A stretch of 64,000 nt of DNA from Synaphobranchus kaupii (taxonomy: Eukaryota; Chordata; Actinopteri; Anguilliformes; Synaphobranchidae): contig CM056383.1 of assembly GCA_029718625.1 (NCBI GenBank), positions 65,596,849 to 65,660,848 on the forward strand, read 5' to 3'. Position 1 is the first letter of the stretch, and each line of letters starts with the position of its first letter. The notes below the pieces were generated by a model, which ran no database searches, was not told the DNA's origin, and was given only the letters and a program-made list of their open reading frames with translations. Both the position numbers and the translations under genes were made by a program. Positions 34,662-45,812 of the stretch are shown piece by piece.

Positions 34662-34735
34662 TCACATCCCAGCTGGGGATCCAACCCACAACCTTGAGGT
34701 TACAAGCCCACTGCTTATACCTCACCGCCACCCTA
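34662..34735 (-). mobile_element. tRNA-like SINE head
   Basis: On the minus strand the sequence reads GGCGGTGAGGTATAAGCAGT, CTTGTAACCTCAAGGTTGTG and GGTTGGATCCCC. This is the usual SINE head with a degenerate A box and a B box (GGTTGGATCC). The lack of a foldable acceptor stem argues against a working tRNA gene. Confidence 0.6.
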
Positions 34736-35246
34736 GCAGTTCTTAAAATTAAGAATTAATATCAGAAATATAAGAAATAACAGAACAAAGTTAATATCAA
34801 AACAAGAGTAATAAAAAAACAGACTAATTCTGTTAACAGACACAGTGTGTGTGAACGGACTCCACAGGGGGTTATTGAATCCGGACTGTGCCAGTGCTGG
34901 CTCTTGTCAGCAGCCCTGCAGGGTGGCAGGTAATTGGCTATAGTGTCTCCCTGGGAGGGCGGACTCTGTCAGAGCGATGTCTATCTTTCACTGAGAAGCA
35001 GTACATGCAATTGCACATTATCTGTAGCAAGCTCCTTATTATCAACGATAGAAAAGGGTCAACATAAAGTCAAGATGAGTCTGACTTTAAATGTATTTTA
35101 AAATTATAATGAATTAAATCATTAATAAATAGATAATGCCCAAAGTTAATAATAGCTTTTTTAATAATAACAAAGTTATTGTGCAGGTCATGTCTTACTA
35201 GTACTACTGCAAAAAATGTGCCAAGGTAAAGCATATAAATAACAAC

Positions 35247-35247
<1 letters not shown>
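34736..35247. other. Non-coding segment, nothing recognised
   Basis: AT-rich; no supported feature. Confidence 0.45.
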
Positions 35248-35280
<33 letters not shown>

Positions 35281-35793
35281 GCTTACATTTATATAGCACT
35301 TTTCTCACACTCAAAGCACTTTACAATGATGAGGGTGCGACACGCCTCAACCACCACCAATGTGTAACATCCACCTGGGTGATGCAACAGCAGCCATTTT
35401 GCTTCCAGAATGCTCACCACACATCAGCTGAGGTGGAGAGGGAGAGAACAACATTTAGCCAATTAAACTGGGAGATGATTAGTTGGCAGAATAGAAAGAG
35501 CCAGGTTGGGAATTTAGCCAGGATGCCAGGGAAACCCCTACTCTTTGCGATAAGTGTCATGGGATCTTTAATGACCACAGTCAGGACCTCGGTTTTAACA
35601 GTGCCCATCACTGCACTGGGGCATTGGGGTTTATTTGACCAGAGGGAAGATTGCCCCCTACTGGCCCACCAACACCTCTTCAAGCAGCAACTTTCCCAGG
35701 AGGTCTCCCATCCAAGTACTAACCAAGCCCACACCTGCTTTGCTTCAAACATTCAGCCAAGAGCAGGGCACATGTTGGTATGGCTGCAGACAA
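35248..35793 (-). mobile_element. 5S rRNA-derived SINE (SINE3-like), near full length
   Basis: On the minus strand the head at about 35792-35694 is 5S-like: GCAGCCATACCAACATGTGC, AGCAAAGCAGGTGTGGGCTT, GGTTAGTACTTGGATGGGAG, ACCTCCTGGGAA. It carries the internal control region of 5S genes, including the C-box-like GGATGGGAGACCTCC. The body (GGTCATTAAAGATCCCATGA and so on) is shared with 27046-27310. The 3' end (CATTGTAAAGTGCTTTGAGT, GTGCTATATAAATGTAAGCC) resembles a LINE tail and ends in (ATT)n at 35248-35278. So this is a polymerase III-transcribed retroelement borrowing LINE machinery, not a 5S gene. Confidence 0.88.
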
Positions 35794-36003
35794 TGGAATG
35801 TGATATAATATGAAGGACCAAAAAAAATGGACCGATCAAGAAATACTATAATTGCATATAATTACAAACCTTTTGTTACAGCTTTTAGTTGTTTAAAATG
35901 CAATGGTACCATCGGATAGATAAACTGCAGTATGTGTTGTGCGCATCATGTTCAGGTGGTGATGTGCAGAAAAGTCTTGTGCAAACGTTTGATATTGACT
36001 TAC

Positions 36004-36140
36004 TGTAGTATTTGCTGCAACTGATACAGTTCTGCGCCTCTTTAATTGAGGGATTTTATCCAAGTCCAGCTTTCCAAGGATTTGTTTGCTATCAGGTGTA
36101 GCTGAGACATCTGAAATCCTTGGAAATTTGGGTCTTGGCT
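36004..36140 (-). CDS. Candidate orphan exon, unknown protein
   Basis: The minus-strand segment is open. It is preceded by a pyrimidine-rich acceptor (CTCTTTTTCAG) and followed by a consensus donor (GTAAGTC). It translates as EPRPKFPRISDVSATPDSKQ, ILGKLDLDKIPQLKRRRTVS and VAANTT, a hydrophilic, protein-like sequence with balanced composition. I do not recognise the family and found no neighbouring exon on either side, so it may belong to a decayed gene or a domesticated element. The open frame extends past the donor to 35893. Treat as tentative. Confidence 0.28.
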
Positions 36141-37082
36141 CTGAAAAAGAGAGCGAGAGAGCGATCCAATGTTTTGCAGGCATAAAAGTGCAAGATACAT
36201 TTTGCCTATATCTTATTATAATTAACATTGTTTATATTGTACTCAAACTCACTCACTGCTTTGCTGCATTTGGAGCTGGGAGGCTGGAGAAACTTAAGGG
36301 GAAAAGGGGAGAGGAATAAGGAGAGAATACTGAAAATTATTTTTAAGATTTATTTTTAATATTGTGTCATTTTAAGGGGTTACAGAAAGGGCCTTCGGGT
36401 ATTGCAGAAGACGACATGCAAACAGAAAATATAACGAATAACCTAAATGCAAATAAAATGCTGAAAATGACCTCGTGCGTTTAGGCACAATCTCTCAAGG
36501 CAGTTTGTGGTCTGCTCATAACTTTATGGTATGCATGCATACTATATATGCATACTATATATATGCATTTACACAATATGACTACAGATATGCAGATAAC
36601 AAGAAGATATTTAGCCAATGTGGTTACTGGTTACAGTTAGCTAACGTTAGCTATCTAAAATAACGCTAGCTACCATTAACGGTTAGTTTCATTTGTTAGC
36701 TAAACTGGTAGCTAACATGTAGCCTACCACAAAGGTTGTAAACAAATTGAGCTTAACGAAATTGAGATTGTTATGTATTATGCATATGAAATAGATCTGC
36801 TTGCATTTTTGAACAGAAGACTAATGTATCTTTGAGCCCAGAAAATGTAATGTGGCTCGCACCTTTAGGTATGCAGCTATGAGGGCTCAAAAATGACTGA
36901 AAATCACCAGAATTTGAGCTACCCCTATGCACTTCAAGGGGCCATAACTTGCAATGTGTTCATAGTATAAAGTTTAAACTTTGCATAGCTTCATTAAATA
37001 GATTATAGTTAATGTCACTATGTGATTTTGAGGGGGTCAGGTGGGAACTTTTCCCAGAATTGATTGATTTTATATGGAATGA

Positions 37083-37142
<60 letters not shown>

Positions 37143-37904
37143 CATAGTACTTGTGCAAATAATGTGTTATCATAATCTGCTTTACCAGCATTATCTGTTG
37201 TTCTGGCTGTGTTCCATTTTTAGTTTGCTTCCATCATCTGTGTTTGCTGTTTTGCAGCAGGAAGACCAATTAATTATGCCATGTTCATTGAAAAAGTAAG
37301 ATTACCTATATTTCAATTTTATGATCATTACTGATACGCATTTGAAATAATGTCAGTATGTTTTGTCAATATTGCTTCAGGATTAATAATTACCCAGGAT
37401 ATTTAAAAAGTGTCCAGTTCTAGTTTTAACTAAACAGCCATAACTTCAATGCTGCAGAGCAGTATACGCATATGTGCAAGTAAGATGCATAATTAAACAT
37501 CTGTACAAACAAAATGTAGTTTATCATTATAAAAACCTACCATTTATATCACTATAATACCATATGTATTTGCCAAGTTAAAGCTGTAAGTCAATATGGT
37601 ATGGCGGAATGAGAATACAAAGTTCTAAAAATCATGTTCTTAAAGGTTGAGGGGATGCAAGAGTTTGGACAGCACAGGTACATACAAGTGGTAATAGACA
37701 GTGCAGGATGGTGCAATGCTCACACAGGGGCATATCATTGGTATCTGTAAGTGAAAAAAGAACCATGTGGTTGAGGGCATGTCATGCCAAGACCATGGTT
37801 CTGAAATTGATCTATAGGCAGTGATAGATATCTGGTGGAGGGAGATAAATTGGGTGGCAGTGGAGTACATCGGTCATGAAAAGGCCAGCCAAGCAGCAGA
37901 TATC
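36141..37904. other. Non-coding segment with a TA microsatellite
   Basis: It includes (AT)n at about 37085-37140 and a GTTAGCTAACGTTAGCTA-type repeat near 36640-36720. No gene. Confidence 0.55.
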
Positions 37905-38113
37905 TGAATTACATTATAGACATTATAGGCATTTAGCAGACACTCTTATCCAGAGTGACTTACACAACTTTTTAGCCTTTTTTGCATATTATCCATTTAT
38001 ACAGCTGGATATATACTAAGGCGATTCAGGTTAAGTACCTTGCTCAAGGGTACAACGGCAAGGCCAGTTGGTTGCAAGGCCAGTTCCTTAACCATTATAC
38101 TACACTGCCGCCA
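37905..38113 (-). mobile_element. tRNA-headed SINE, copy A
   Basis: The minus strand starts GGCGGCAGTGTAGTATAATG, GTTAAGGAACTGGCC. The body has GCCGTTGTACCCTTGAGCAA and GGTACTTAACCTGAATCGCC, and the end GTCACTCTGGATAAGAGTGT, CTGCTAAATGCCTATAATGT. The B-box part present in the 42727-42977 copy has been rearranged here. Two further tail fragments lie at 32768-32835 and 47318-47365. Confidence 0.78.
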
Positions 38114-39390
38114 AATTGAATGATATGAAGCAGACTGCTAGGAGATGCTGGCAGCAGTTGCAGTATTTTGGGGCAAGAGACAAGTGACCAGTGACTGTGC
38201 TGCATAGAAAGTATAAAAAAAAAAAAAAGATTCTTAGGATGTGCCATGAACAATCAATAGTAGAGGATTGCAATGTAGTGTGCTGGAAAATAAGCTACAC
38301 TTATGTTGGGTTGCTAAGGTCTGGAAGGCAATGGATATGTTGCGATGCGGTTCAAGCCCAGGTAACTATTCGCCAATAAAAGACAGAGCATCTTGGGATT
38401 TTGGGTTTCAGCTTCACCTGCTAGGTGCTCTTCCGGAGGGATGCGTTATCAAATCAGACCGTTTGTCTAATAGAGAGCCTCACATCAGATGTAGGGAGTA
38501 AAGAAGGGCAAAGTTGAGTGTCGCTGGCACATCGACTGAATGAGAAGCCGTGAAAAATATTCAGAAGCCCCAGTCATTACTTCAGCACGACGCTCACTAT
38601 TTATGAATATGTCCGCAAGTTAATCTCGACCACATGACTCACAGGGATTTAAAACTTGTAATTCAATTGTTATCCCCCAGTGGGCTCTGTAGCCACTCAA
38701 ACGGCACAATCAAGTGACTAATTATACAGCTGAGACAAAAAGAATCATGCCATTGAGTGGCTAATTGAGACACTTGTAAAAATAATTAGTTGACCTAATA
38801 CATGAGTCAGAGAAAGGAGAGAAAACACGGACGGAACTGATGAAATGACACAAAAAGCACATCTTTGAGCAAACTAGTGTGGCAGTATTACATTTATTTT
38901 GCTCAACTTGCAATGCAATAATAAATCCCTCAAATATAACAATAGACTGACATTAAAAAAAGGAACATCGATTGAAGTCTGAGATCAACACCAAGTGGGA
39001 ATCATCTGTCAGCATGGGAAAAGAGCACCAGGATGTCATTCACAAAATATTCCACTTAAAAAAGAGGACAATCTGAAATCACGTGCATTTTTAAACTACC
39101 GTGTAATAAACGGCAGGGCAATTCCATCAGCTAAACAGACAGAAGTATGTGCCGCGTACCGCTGCTTTGCATAACATAGAAATGAAAAATACTGGTTGAA
39201 ACAACTGACAGCATGTCTGTGATCACGGACAAATCAAGGCCCTTGGGGCTTGGGGCCCGAAGCAACCACTTATAGCAAGAAACGGCCCTGCTTATTCAAG
39301 TAATTAAGGTTTTGATTAGCTCATGAGGTAAATAAAACATCATAGTGACAGCAAAAAAAAGAAAAGCTTGCAGCCACACTGGCCCCTATC
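38114..39390. other. Non-coding segment, nothing recognised
   Basis: Mixed composition and no supported gene. Confidence 0.45.
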
Positions 39391-39395
39391 AGATA

Positions 39396-40126
39396 TGTGG
39401 TGGTTCCTTATTCGGAGAACCAGGTGGGAACGTGAGCGGGGATAAGTCAATAAGTCACTCACAGCAGTGAGGACCACAGAAAAGGGGCCGCGAACGGAGA
39501 GGGGAATTAATTAAATAATGGGAATAAAACTCCCGGCGTAAGCCAAATCAAAAACAGCCCCAAACGAGGGCGAGACTCGATAATAGCGAGTAGGAAGATA
39601 AAGAAAGAACCTGACGCTCTCGACCAAAGAGCAATTAATAGAGGTCAAATATAAAACAAAGGAAAACCCTGTGATAACGGGCGAGAAAAACGAGAAAGAA
39701 AATATAATTAGTTACCTCTAGCTCTAGGTGCATACGAGCTGAATTAAAAGGTAACAGGGAGGAGTAAAAATAACAAAAATACTCCAGAAGGAAATCCAAG
39801 AGGGAAGGATAAAGGATCAAGAGTAAAAACAGGATAGAAAATAACTTTTCCTAACTCTAATCCGGATTTCCTACTTTTCTTATTTGAAACAACAAGAAAA
39901 GTAGTCTCCGAGTTCCTATACCTTACCGACTTTGTGTCAAACGTAAAATGACAACAAAGCACCGGAAGAGGTCAAGCGAGGAGCTTAAATATCCGGCGCA
40001 GTCACCTGGAACAGGTGAGCAAATTGACAGACGGACGGAAAACAAAACACGGAACGGAGCCGACCCGGAGCCGCGCGCGAGAAAGCTCAAGCGGAGACGG
40101 TAACGGCGACCAGGAAAACCGTGACA
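39396..40126 (-). mobile_element. Solo LTR with perfect 5-bp target duplication
   Basis: The 731-bp plus-strand sequence runs from TGTGGTGGTTCC to CCGTGACA. It is bracketed by AGATA at 39391-39395 and 40127-40131. On the minus strand it begins TGTCACGGTTTTCCTGG. The TG...CA termini, 5-bp duplication and lack of internal genes identify a solo LTR, probably Ty3/gypsy type like those at 22144 and 28617. The GC-rich end near 40060-40110 would be the U3 start in minus orientation, and a TTTAAG stretch lies near 39986. Confidence 0.85.
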
Positions 40127-40131
40127 AGATA

Positions 40132-41035
40132 AGGCCGGATGCCTCTGTGGTAACTGAATGATTGAGGGAGATGATTAAGGTAGAACACAATGTTGATTGC
40201 TTAACAAAAATGCAAGTCCTGTACTGACCTCTTTGTGAGGCCTGAACTGCAGGCTACGAAAAAAAAGTCTGGCAAAACCCATGGCCTTAATTATGGATAT
40301 GAATGTGAAAATGTGAGGTGGAATGGTCTTGAGCCCGTGCCCAAACTACAATTCTCTCTCATGGTTTCATTGATATAGAGTCTGCTGAAGGACAGTGACT
40401 GATATTCTCTGAATCTGAGTACAGGAATCACTGATTTATCAACAGTACATCAGTAGTTGGTGACAAGAACTCAGCTTTGAACACTTCATATTGGGCATAA
40501 ACTGCATATCATGCAGCTACTTCTATCAAAATAGAAGTAGACGTATGAAAAGCCATTTATTTTTTTCAGATGTATTTACATCAGACTGACAGTTCTGCTA
40601 AGAGAATAAAACTACTGCATTACAGAAATCAATAAAACATCCAGATTTCAGCATGTGCTCCCAGTAAATTCCCCAGGGGGGAGATGGCAGCCAACCAATA
40701 GGGTAAGCTTCCTCAAATCCATGCTGAGATACCGCTGTTCCACTACAAACCCTGAGCATATGGAGAGACAAAAACCGTGCAGAACAACTGTTAAGCTCCT
40801 TGTGAACAATGACATCTTTAACCAAAGCATGCATGTAATTAAAGAGTCATTTGTTTTCTGCATCTATTCTAAACAATCCTCAGAGTCAGAACTTCCAGTG
40901 CATCCTATGTGGAATGCAAATTAATTCAGCAAAATATTCATAACCTTAATTGCAGTTTCCATGTAATATCATTGGAGGACTTGTGCATCTCTCCACCCTT
41001 ATACATATTCCTTATGTATGGGACTATGAAACCAC
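40132..41035. other. Non-coding segment, nothing recognised
   Basis: Antisense pairs of short frames at 40598-40924 were not accepted as genes. Confidence 0.45.
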
Positions 41036-41039
41036 TTTT

Positions 41040-41112
41040 GGCATGTGGCATGGGTACTAGTTATTACGCATCTTTTTTTTGTGCGTACGCACCTTTTTAT
41101 AAATGAGGCCCC
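41040..41112 (-). repeat. Dispersed repeat G fragment
   Basis: It ends GTGCGTACGCACCTTTTTAT then AAATGAGGCCCC, the reverse of the GGGCCTCATTTAT-type terminus. Confidence 0.5.
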
Positions 41113-41759
41113 AGGTCTGGCGTATATACGCGGACCGACATAATTGCTATGTTAGTTTCTCACCTCCGGACCGGATCCAGCACAGAGGCATGAGTTCAAC
41201 TGCTATACGGACCTGCCGGTCCGAAACAGGCTTCGGATTGGACCTGCTGGGCAAGTTTTGCATTGCGGTGCATTAAGGGTATGGCACACTAATACTCATG
41301 GCACAAGAGTTGAAGTTAAAGTAACTAGCTTATGAATTATAGTTCACTGCCTGATCAGAATACTCATTAAAATACAGCACCTTTCAGAGGGGAGAAATTG
41401 AGAACAAGAGTTCTACTTATCATAGACTCTTTACAGAGTTGGTTATAGCTGTGGGACCCACTAACTATAGCAATCCTTCAATTAGCCGTATAAAATAGCA
41501 CGGACCAACACACCAGGTTGTCTTTCTACCACCTCTATAAAGGCTGCACGCAAAGGTGATAAGGATTATCTAATGAATCCACTTGGAATGCCTTATATCA
41601 CGGATTAAGCTGTGCAGTTATTGCAACGTCAATAATTTGGTATATGCAGACATAAACATTGTGTTTGTGAGTGACTTTTTTTTTGACTAAAGAATATTTT
41701 AGTAAAATGTATTTAGTTTATAGCTCTCTTACTACTGTGTTAAGCCCATATGGAAATGT

Positions 41760-42090
41760 AATATACTGCTGTATATTTTAAATATATTGTGAATATAATT
41801 TTGATATATTTACAATATACTGCAGCATATTCTTTTTCCATAGGGGTTACTCATTAACTACACATGTATTTTGCTGGTACCATCGCATACATATACATTT
41901 GTTATTAATACAGATTAAATGGGTAATATACTGCAGTATATTTTAAATATATTGTGAAGATAATTTTGATATATTTACAATATACTGCAGCATATTCTTT
42001 TTCCATAGGGGTTACTCATTAACTACACATGTATTTTGCTGGTACCATTCGCATACATACACATTTGTTATTAATACAAATTAAATGGGT
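41760..42090. repeat. 165-bp tandem duplication
   Basis: Unit 1 at 41760-41924 and unit 2 at 41925-42090 are nearly identical, differing by a handful of substitutions and one inserted base. Each starts AATATACTGC and ends TTAAATGGGT. There are no coding frames. It looks recent. Confidence 0.92.
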
Positions 42091-42725
42091 AAAAACGTAT
42101 CACTTTATTTTCCAGTTCTTTCAACACATCGCTATCCATTAATTACACGTCTCTCCCTGTAAAGATTGGATGAATAGGCATTAAATACTCGGATGCTTAC
42201 CTAATTGCTGCCCATTCACCCAGACAGTATGAAGTATTTGACACTAACGCATAGGTTATTTGTAATCAGTGCAGACTAATGGGTTAAAAGATATGGATCA
42301 ATTTTAAAGCAAGGGTCCCCCGAATACACTAAGCTGCAATCAAAGTAACAAGGCAAGGCAAGATTAGCTACTTTAGCATTCATTACAAATGCCTGCCATG
42401 TTATTTCTAGGTAAACAGCACACCATACTTATCTGCCACATTGATTGTTACCAATAAGAATAGATAGATTTGACAAGACCCCCAAAACAAAAAAATCAGT
42501 ACAGCATACAGCATTTGAAGAACACTATATGATAAACATTGTAAAATCCTTAAAATTAGATGAACCCCTTTTGTGTCCAAATCCTGCTTGTGGTTTTAAA
42601 ATGAAGGATTTACCAAAACGATGATTCAGTTAAATAGGAATTATCCACGGCAGCCTGAACCCCAACGGTTCTTGCATCAATCCACGGTGGGAATTTTGGG
42701 TGGAGAGAATTTATGCCACATGCAT
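42091..42725. other. Non-coding segment, nothing recognised
   Basis: AT-rich and without supported features. Confidence 0.45.
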
Positions 42726-42726
42726 C

Positions 42727-42977
42727 ATTTACATTTACATTTGCAGGCATTTAGCAGACGCTCTTCTCCAGAGCGACTTACACAGCATTACAGGCATTTT
42801 GAGCATTTTATTTTTGCATATTATCCATTTATACAGCTGGATATATACTGAAGCGATTCAGGTGAAGTACCTTGCTCAAGGGTACAACGGCAGTGTAGTG
42901 TAGTGTCCTACCTGGAAATCGAACCGGCAACCTTTCGGTTACAAGGCCTGTTCCTTAACCATTATACTACACTGCCG
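42727..42977 (-). mobile_element. tRNA-headed SINE, copy B (near complete)
   Basis: The minus strand begins GCGGCAGTGTAGTATAATGG, TTAAGGAACAGGCC, then CGAAAGGTTGCCGGTTCGAT, with a B box GGTTCGATTTCC and an A-box-like TATAATGGTTAAGG. The body matches 37905-38113 and the end is AGCGTCTGCTAAATGCCTGC, AAATGTAAATGTAAATG. It is a full head-body-tail SINE. Confidence 0.85.
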
Positions 42978-42989
42978 CATCAGAACTGC

Positions 42990-43520
42990 ACTGCCTGGGC
43001 AAAAAAAAAGTTGCACACTCTAATATTTAGTTGGACCGCCTTTAGCTTTCATTACGGTGCGCATTCGTCGTGGCATTGTTTCCCCAACCTTATGCAACCT
43101 TATGTCACAACATTTATTTCCGTCCAGAGTTGCATTCATTTTTGGCCGAGATCTTGTATTGATGACGGGAGTGTCGAACCACTCCGTAAAGTCTTCTCCA
43201 GCACATCCCAAAGACTTTCAATGGGGTCAAGGTCAGGACTCTGGTGGCCAATTCATGTGTGAAAATGATTCCTCATGCTCCCTGAACCATTCTTTCACAA
43301 TTTGAGCCTGATGAATCTTGGCATTGTCATCCTGGAATATGCCCATTGATCGGATAACCTGGTCATTCAGTACATTCAGGTACTCAGCTGACTTCATTTT
43401 ATTACTGCATAACGTTGCTGAGCCTAGACCTGACCAATTGAAGCACCCCCAGATCATAACACTGCCTCCAGAGGCTTGCACAGTGGGCACTATGCATGAC
43501 AGGTGCAACGGTCAGGCAGT
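42990..43520 (-). pseudogene. Tc1 transposase pseudogene
   Basis: On the minus strand a 91-codon open frame (43508-43233) carries [40 protein letters not shown] and [15 protein letters not shown]. The QDDNA/H motif holds the second catalytic Asp. The frame then breaks and similarity continues with [19 protein letters not shown], the catalytic Glu region, then stops. Near 42990 the sequence GCCTGGGC plus an A-run and GTTGCAC is the element's terminal zone. The N-terminal DNA-binding half and first Asp are missing, so it is inactive. Confidence 0.87.
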
Positions 43521-44550
43521 GTCGTTTTATTCTTCAGACTCCTTCACTCTGGAAAGGAAATACAGAGCAGATAAGTTATCTGTTGAACAACAACAGGAAT
43601 CACGTCTTATTTTATGTCTATGAGGAGAGACTTTCATTGATACAATGTCAAGAGAATTGAAACAGAACAGTAGAACACTATAGTTCTACTACAATGCCGA
43701 AGGTAGAATATCCTGTTGAGGGTAATTTTATTGAGGCATGGCATCATGTCTTGCCTCTGAAATACATTGCTATTGAGGAAATACATCTCCCTAGGAGAGG
43801 AGAGAATTTTATACCCAAACCATTTCTATCTGACAGTTCAGACTTCCAGCACCGCAAAGTCACTTTGAGAGTCCAGAGCTCCTCGCGGTGGCATTTCACA
43901 AGCTAACAGTTACCACTCAAGTTTTAAAAATAATATGAATGTGCAGGGGCTATTGATTCAGTTTAATCCACTTATGTCTATTTTACAGCTGAGGCTCTAT
44001 CGCGGTGCATTTGGTTGTGTCTGAAATAAAGTCATTTAGTACTTCATTTCATTTTGCATTCAACGACTGCCTGAAGTCTGAAACCCATAGACATCACCAG
44101 ACGCTGAGTATCTTGCCTAACCTAGGACCTTCTTGCTGTGAGTTGATAACCACTGTGCTGCCCAGGTTTTTTTTTACCTTAATAAGTTAGGTTTTACATT
44201 ATTCACATCTTTTACTCTCAGGGGTTCACAAATACAGTGTATTTACACTGGGGTTTCTGTATTCACTGTCCATAATTTATATGATGTTGACATCTGGAGT
44301 TATGAAGCTTTAATAATAATAATAAACGTTTTGTATACAGCACCTTCCATATAATGTTTTGTAGCCCAAATTGTATACAGAGAAAGACAACTCATAAAAC
44401 ACAATAATAGAGGTCATTTTGATATAGTAGTAAAAACCATTATAGATTATAAAATAATCAGGCAACAAATAGATCAACTAAAACACCAGTTTAAAATAAC
44501 TGGGGATCCAAGTTATTTTTCTTTAAGAGAGGTTTCACTAAGGCGGTCTT
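43521..44550. other. Non-coding segment with LINE-like tail
   Basis: The only recognisable item is AATAATAATAAACGTTTTGT at about 44312, followed by CAGCACCTTCCATA, reminiscent of a LINE 3' tail in reverse. No gene. Confidence 0.45.
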
Positions 44551-44554
44551 TAGA

Positions 44555-44940
44555 TGCCAAATTTGGTAAATTCTCACCTATTTAGGGGGTTCTATTCAAG
44601 GCTTTATAACTCTAGGTGTGATCATCACAAAAACGTGGTAAATGGCTTAAATTAAACAAGACATTTTTACCATTTACAATACTAAACTTAGTTTAGTTGA
44701 TTTTCATAATTTAGGCAGAAATAAAGTGCCACAAATGCAAAGAAACTTTGGAAAAATGCAAAAAAATTTGTTTTTCTTTAGTTTCTTTAGTACTGAGAGC
44801 TACATATGTGAAACAGGTAAAACTATACATTTCCTGGATCATGCACTCTGTCTACAAGTGTCTAAAATCTTAGGGTGATATGCAGAACTCCTAAAGATCT
44901 ATGATGCAAAATATAGGCATTGTAACCTGTTGTCCCATAG
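44555..44940 (-). repeat. Dispersed repeat family B, longest copy
   Basis: Inverted copy of 6095-6490, matching over nearly the full length (GTGCCACAAATGCAAAG, GTGAAACAGGTAAAACTATA, CATTTCCTGGATCATG, CTGTTGTCCCATAG). Confidence 0.75.
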
Positions 44941-44942
44941 GT

Positions 44943-45085
44943 CTCTATCTTGACGATCTTAGATCTTGGTCTAAAATGCATGGTGCATTTAGGGCGTGTC
45001 CAAGTCCACTTTTGCTAATTACACGGCGTGTAATTTGAGCTCTAAGGTGTAAATGGGCTGAACTTAGTCTCTTCATTAATTATAG
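44943..45085 (-). mobile_element. Harbinger-type terminal fragment, copy 2
   Basis: GTCTCTATCTTGACGATCTT, TTTAGGGCGTGTCCAAGTCC, ACTTTTGCTAATTACACGGC and CTTCATTAATTATAGG match the inverted right end of 23818-25987. It is cut at 45085, and the matching sequence resumes at about 45815 (ATTCCCTTTAAAAGCC), so 45086-45812 is an insertion. Confidence 0.65.
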
Positions 45086-45812
45086 GTAGGGATGGGTATC
45101 GAAAACTGGTATTAAACTGGCACCGGCTCCTGATTGGTCAGGACCAAAATACCGATAATCTCCTGGACAAACGGTGCTGCTATCGATATTTGAACATAAT
45201 TCAATGCTGACGTCTCTGGCGCTGGTGAATTTCCGAATGCATGTGCGGTCCAATTTGAATAATTCCACGCTCCCTCCCTTGCTCCTCCCCGTCGGTTCGA
45301 GTGTCTACTTGTGTTGTTTTGGTGCTGCGTCACATCCTCCCAAGTGGAAGTGGCGAGGGGAAGTGCAGGAGGGCAGAATATTTAACGGCTTGGACCGCAG
45401 CCCTAGTTTAACATGTTTCTTTAATTATACAATTGTTTGTTCAGAACAAATTTTCCAAGGCAATAGCCTAAGAGTGAGGCACTTTATTTCTTCTTATACA
45501 TATTGTTCATTCAATATGAAGCATGCAATGTTTTCTCTCATTTACAAGGCAAAAGCAGCCTAAGAGTGATGCACTTCTTTTTTTTTTTACATCAGGGCAG
45601 AAGCACTGTATTTTTGCCAAGTTTTACATTTTATGTGATGTACCGTTTTAGCTATTTTAGATAAATCTTCCATAAAAGAGTGTTTGTCATTGGAGCATTT
45701 GTTATGAGGCAATACTGTAACAATAATAATAATAATAATTAAAAAACGACAATTATATTGTGTATCACCATTTTTTTTGTGACAAAATTTCATAATCGTT
45801 ACACAGCCCTAA
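45086..45812. mobile_element. hAT-like insertion debris
   Basis: The block begins TAGGGATGGGTATCGAAAAC. It has an internal junction near 45408 (CGCAGCCCTAG) and ends AATCGTTACACAGCCCTA, whose complement TAGGGCTGTGTAACGATT is a common teleost hAT terminus. It may be two fragments. A clean duplication is not visible because the Harbinger flank is also partly deleted. Confidence 0.5.

Noticed and set aside
35694..35793. 5S rRNA gene
   Set aside because: Diverged, and continuous with a SINE body and LINE-like tail; not a functional 5S gene.
37012..37299. 95-codon frame containing Ile-Tyr repeats
   Set aside because: It translates a TA microsatellite; the same applies to 7685-7928.
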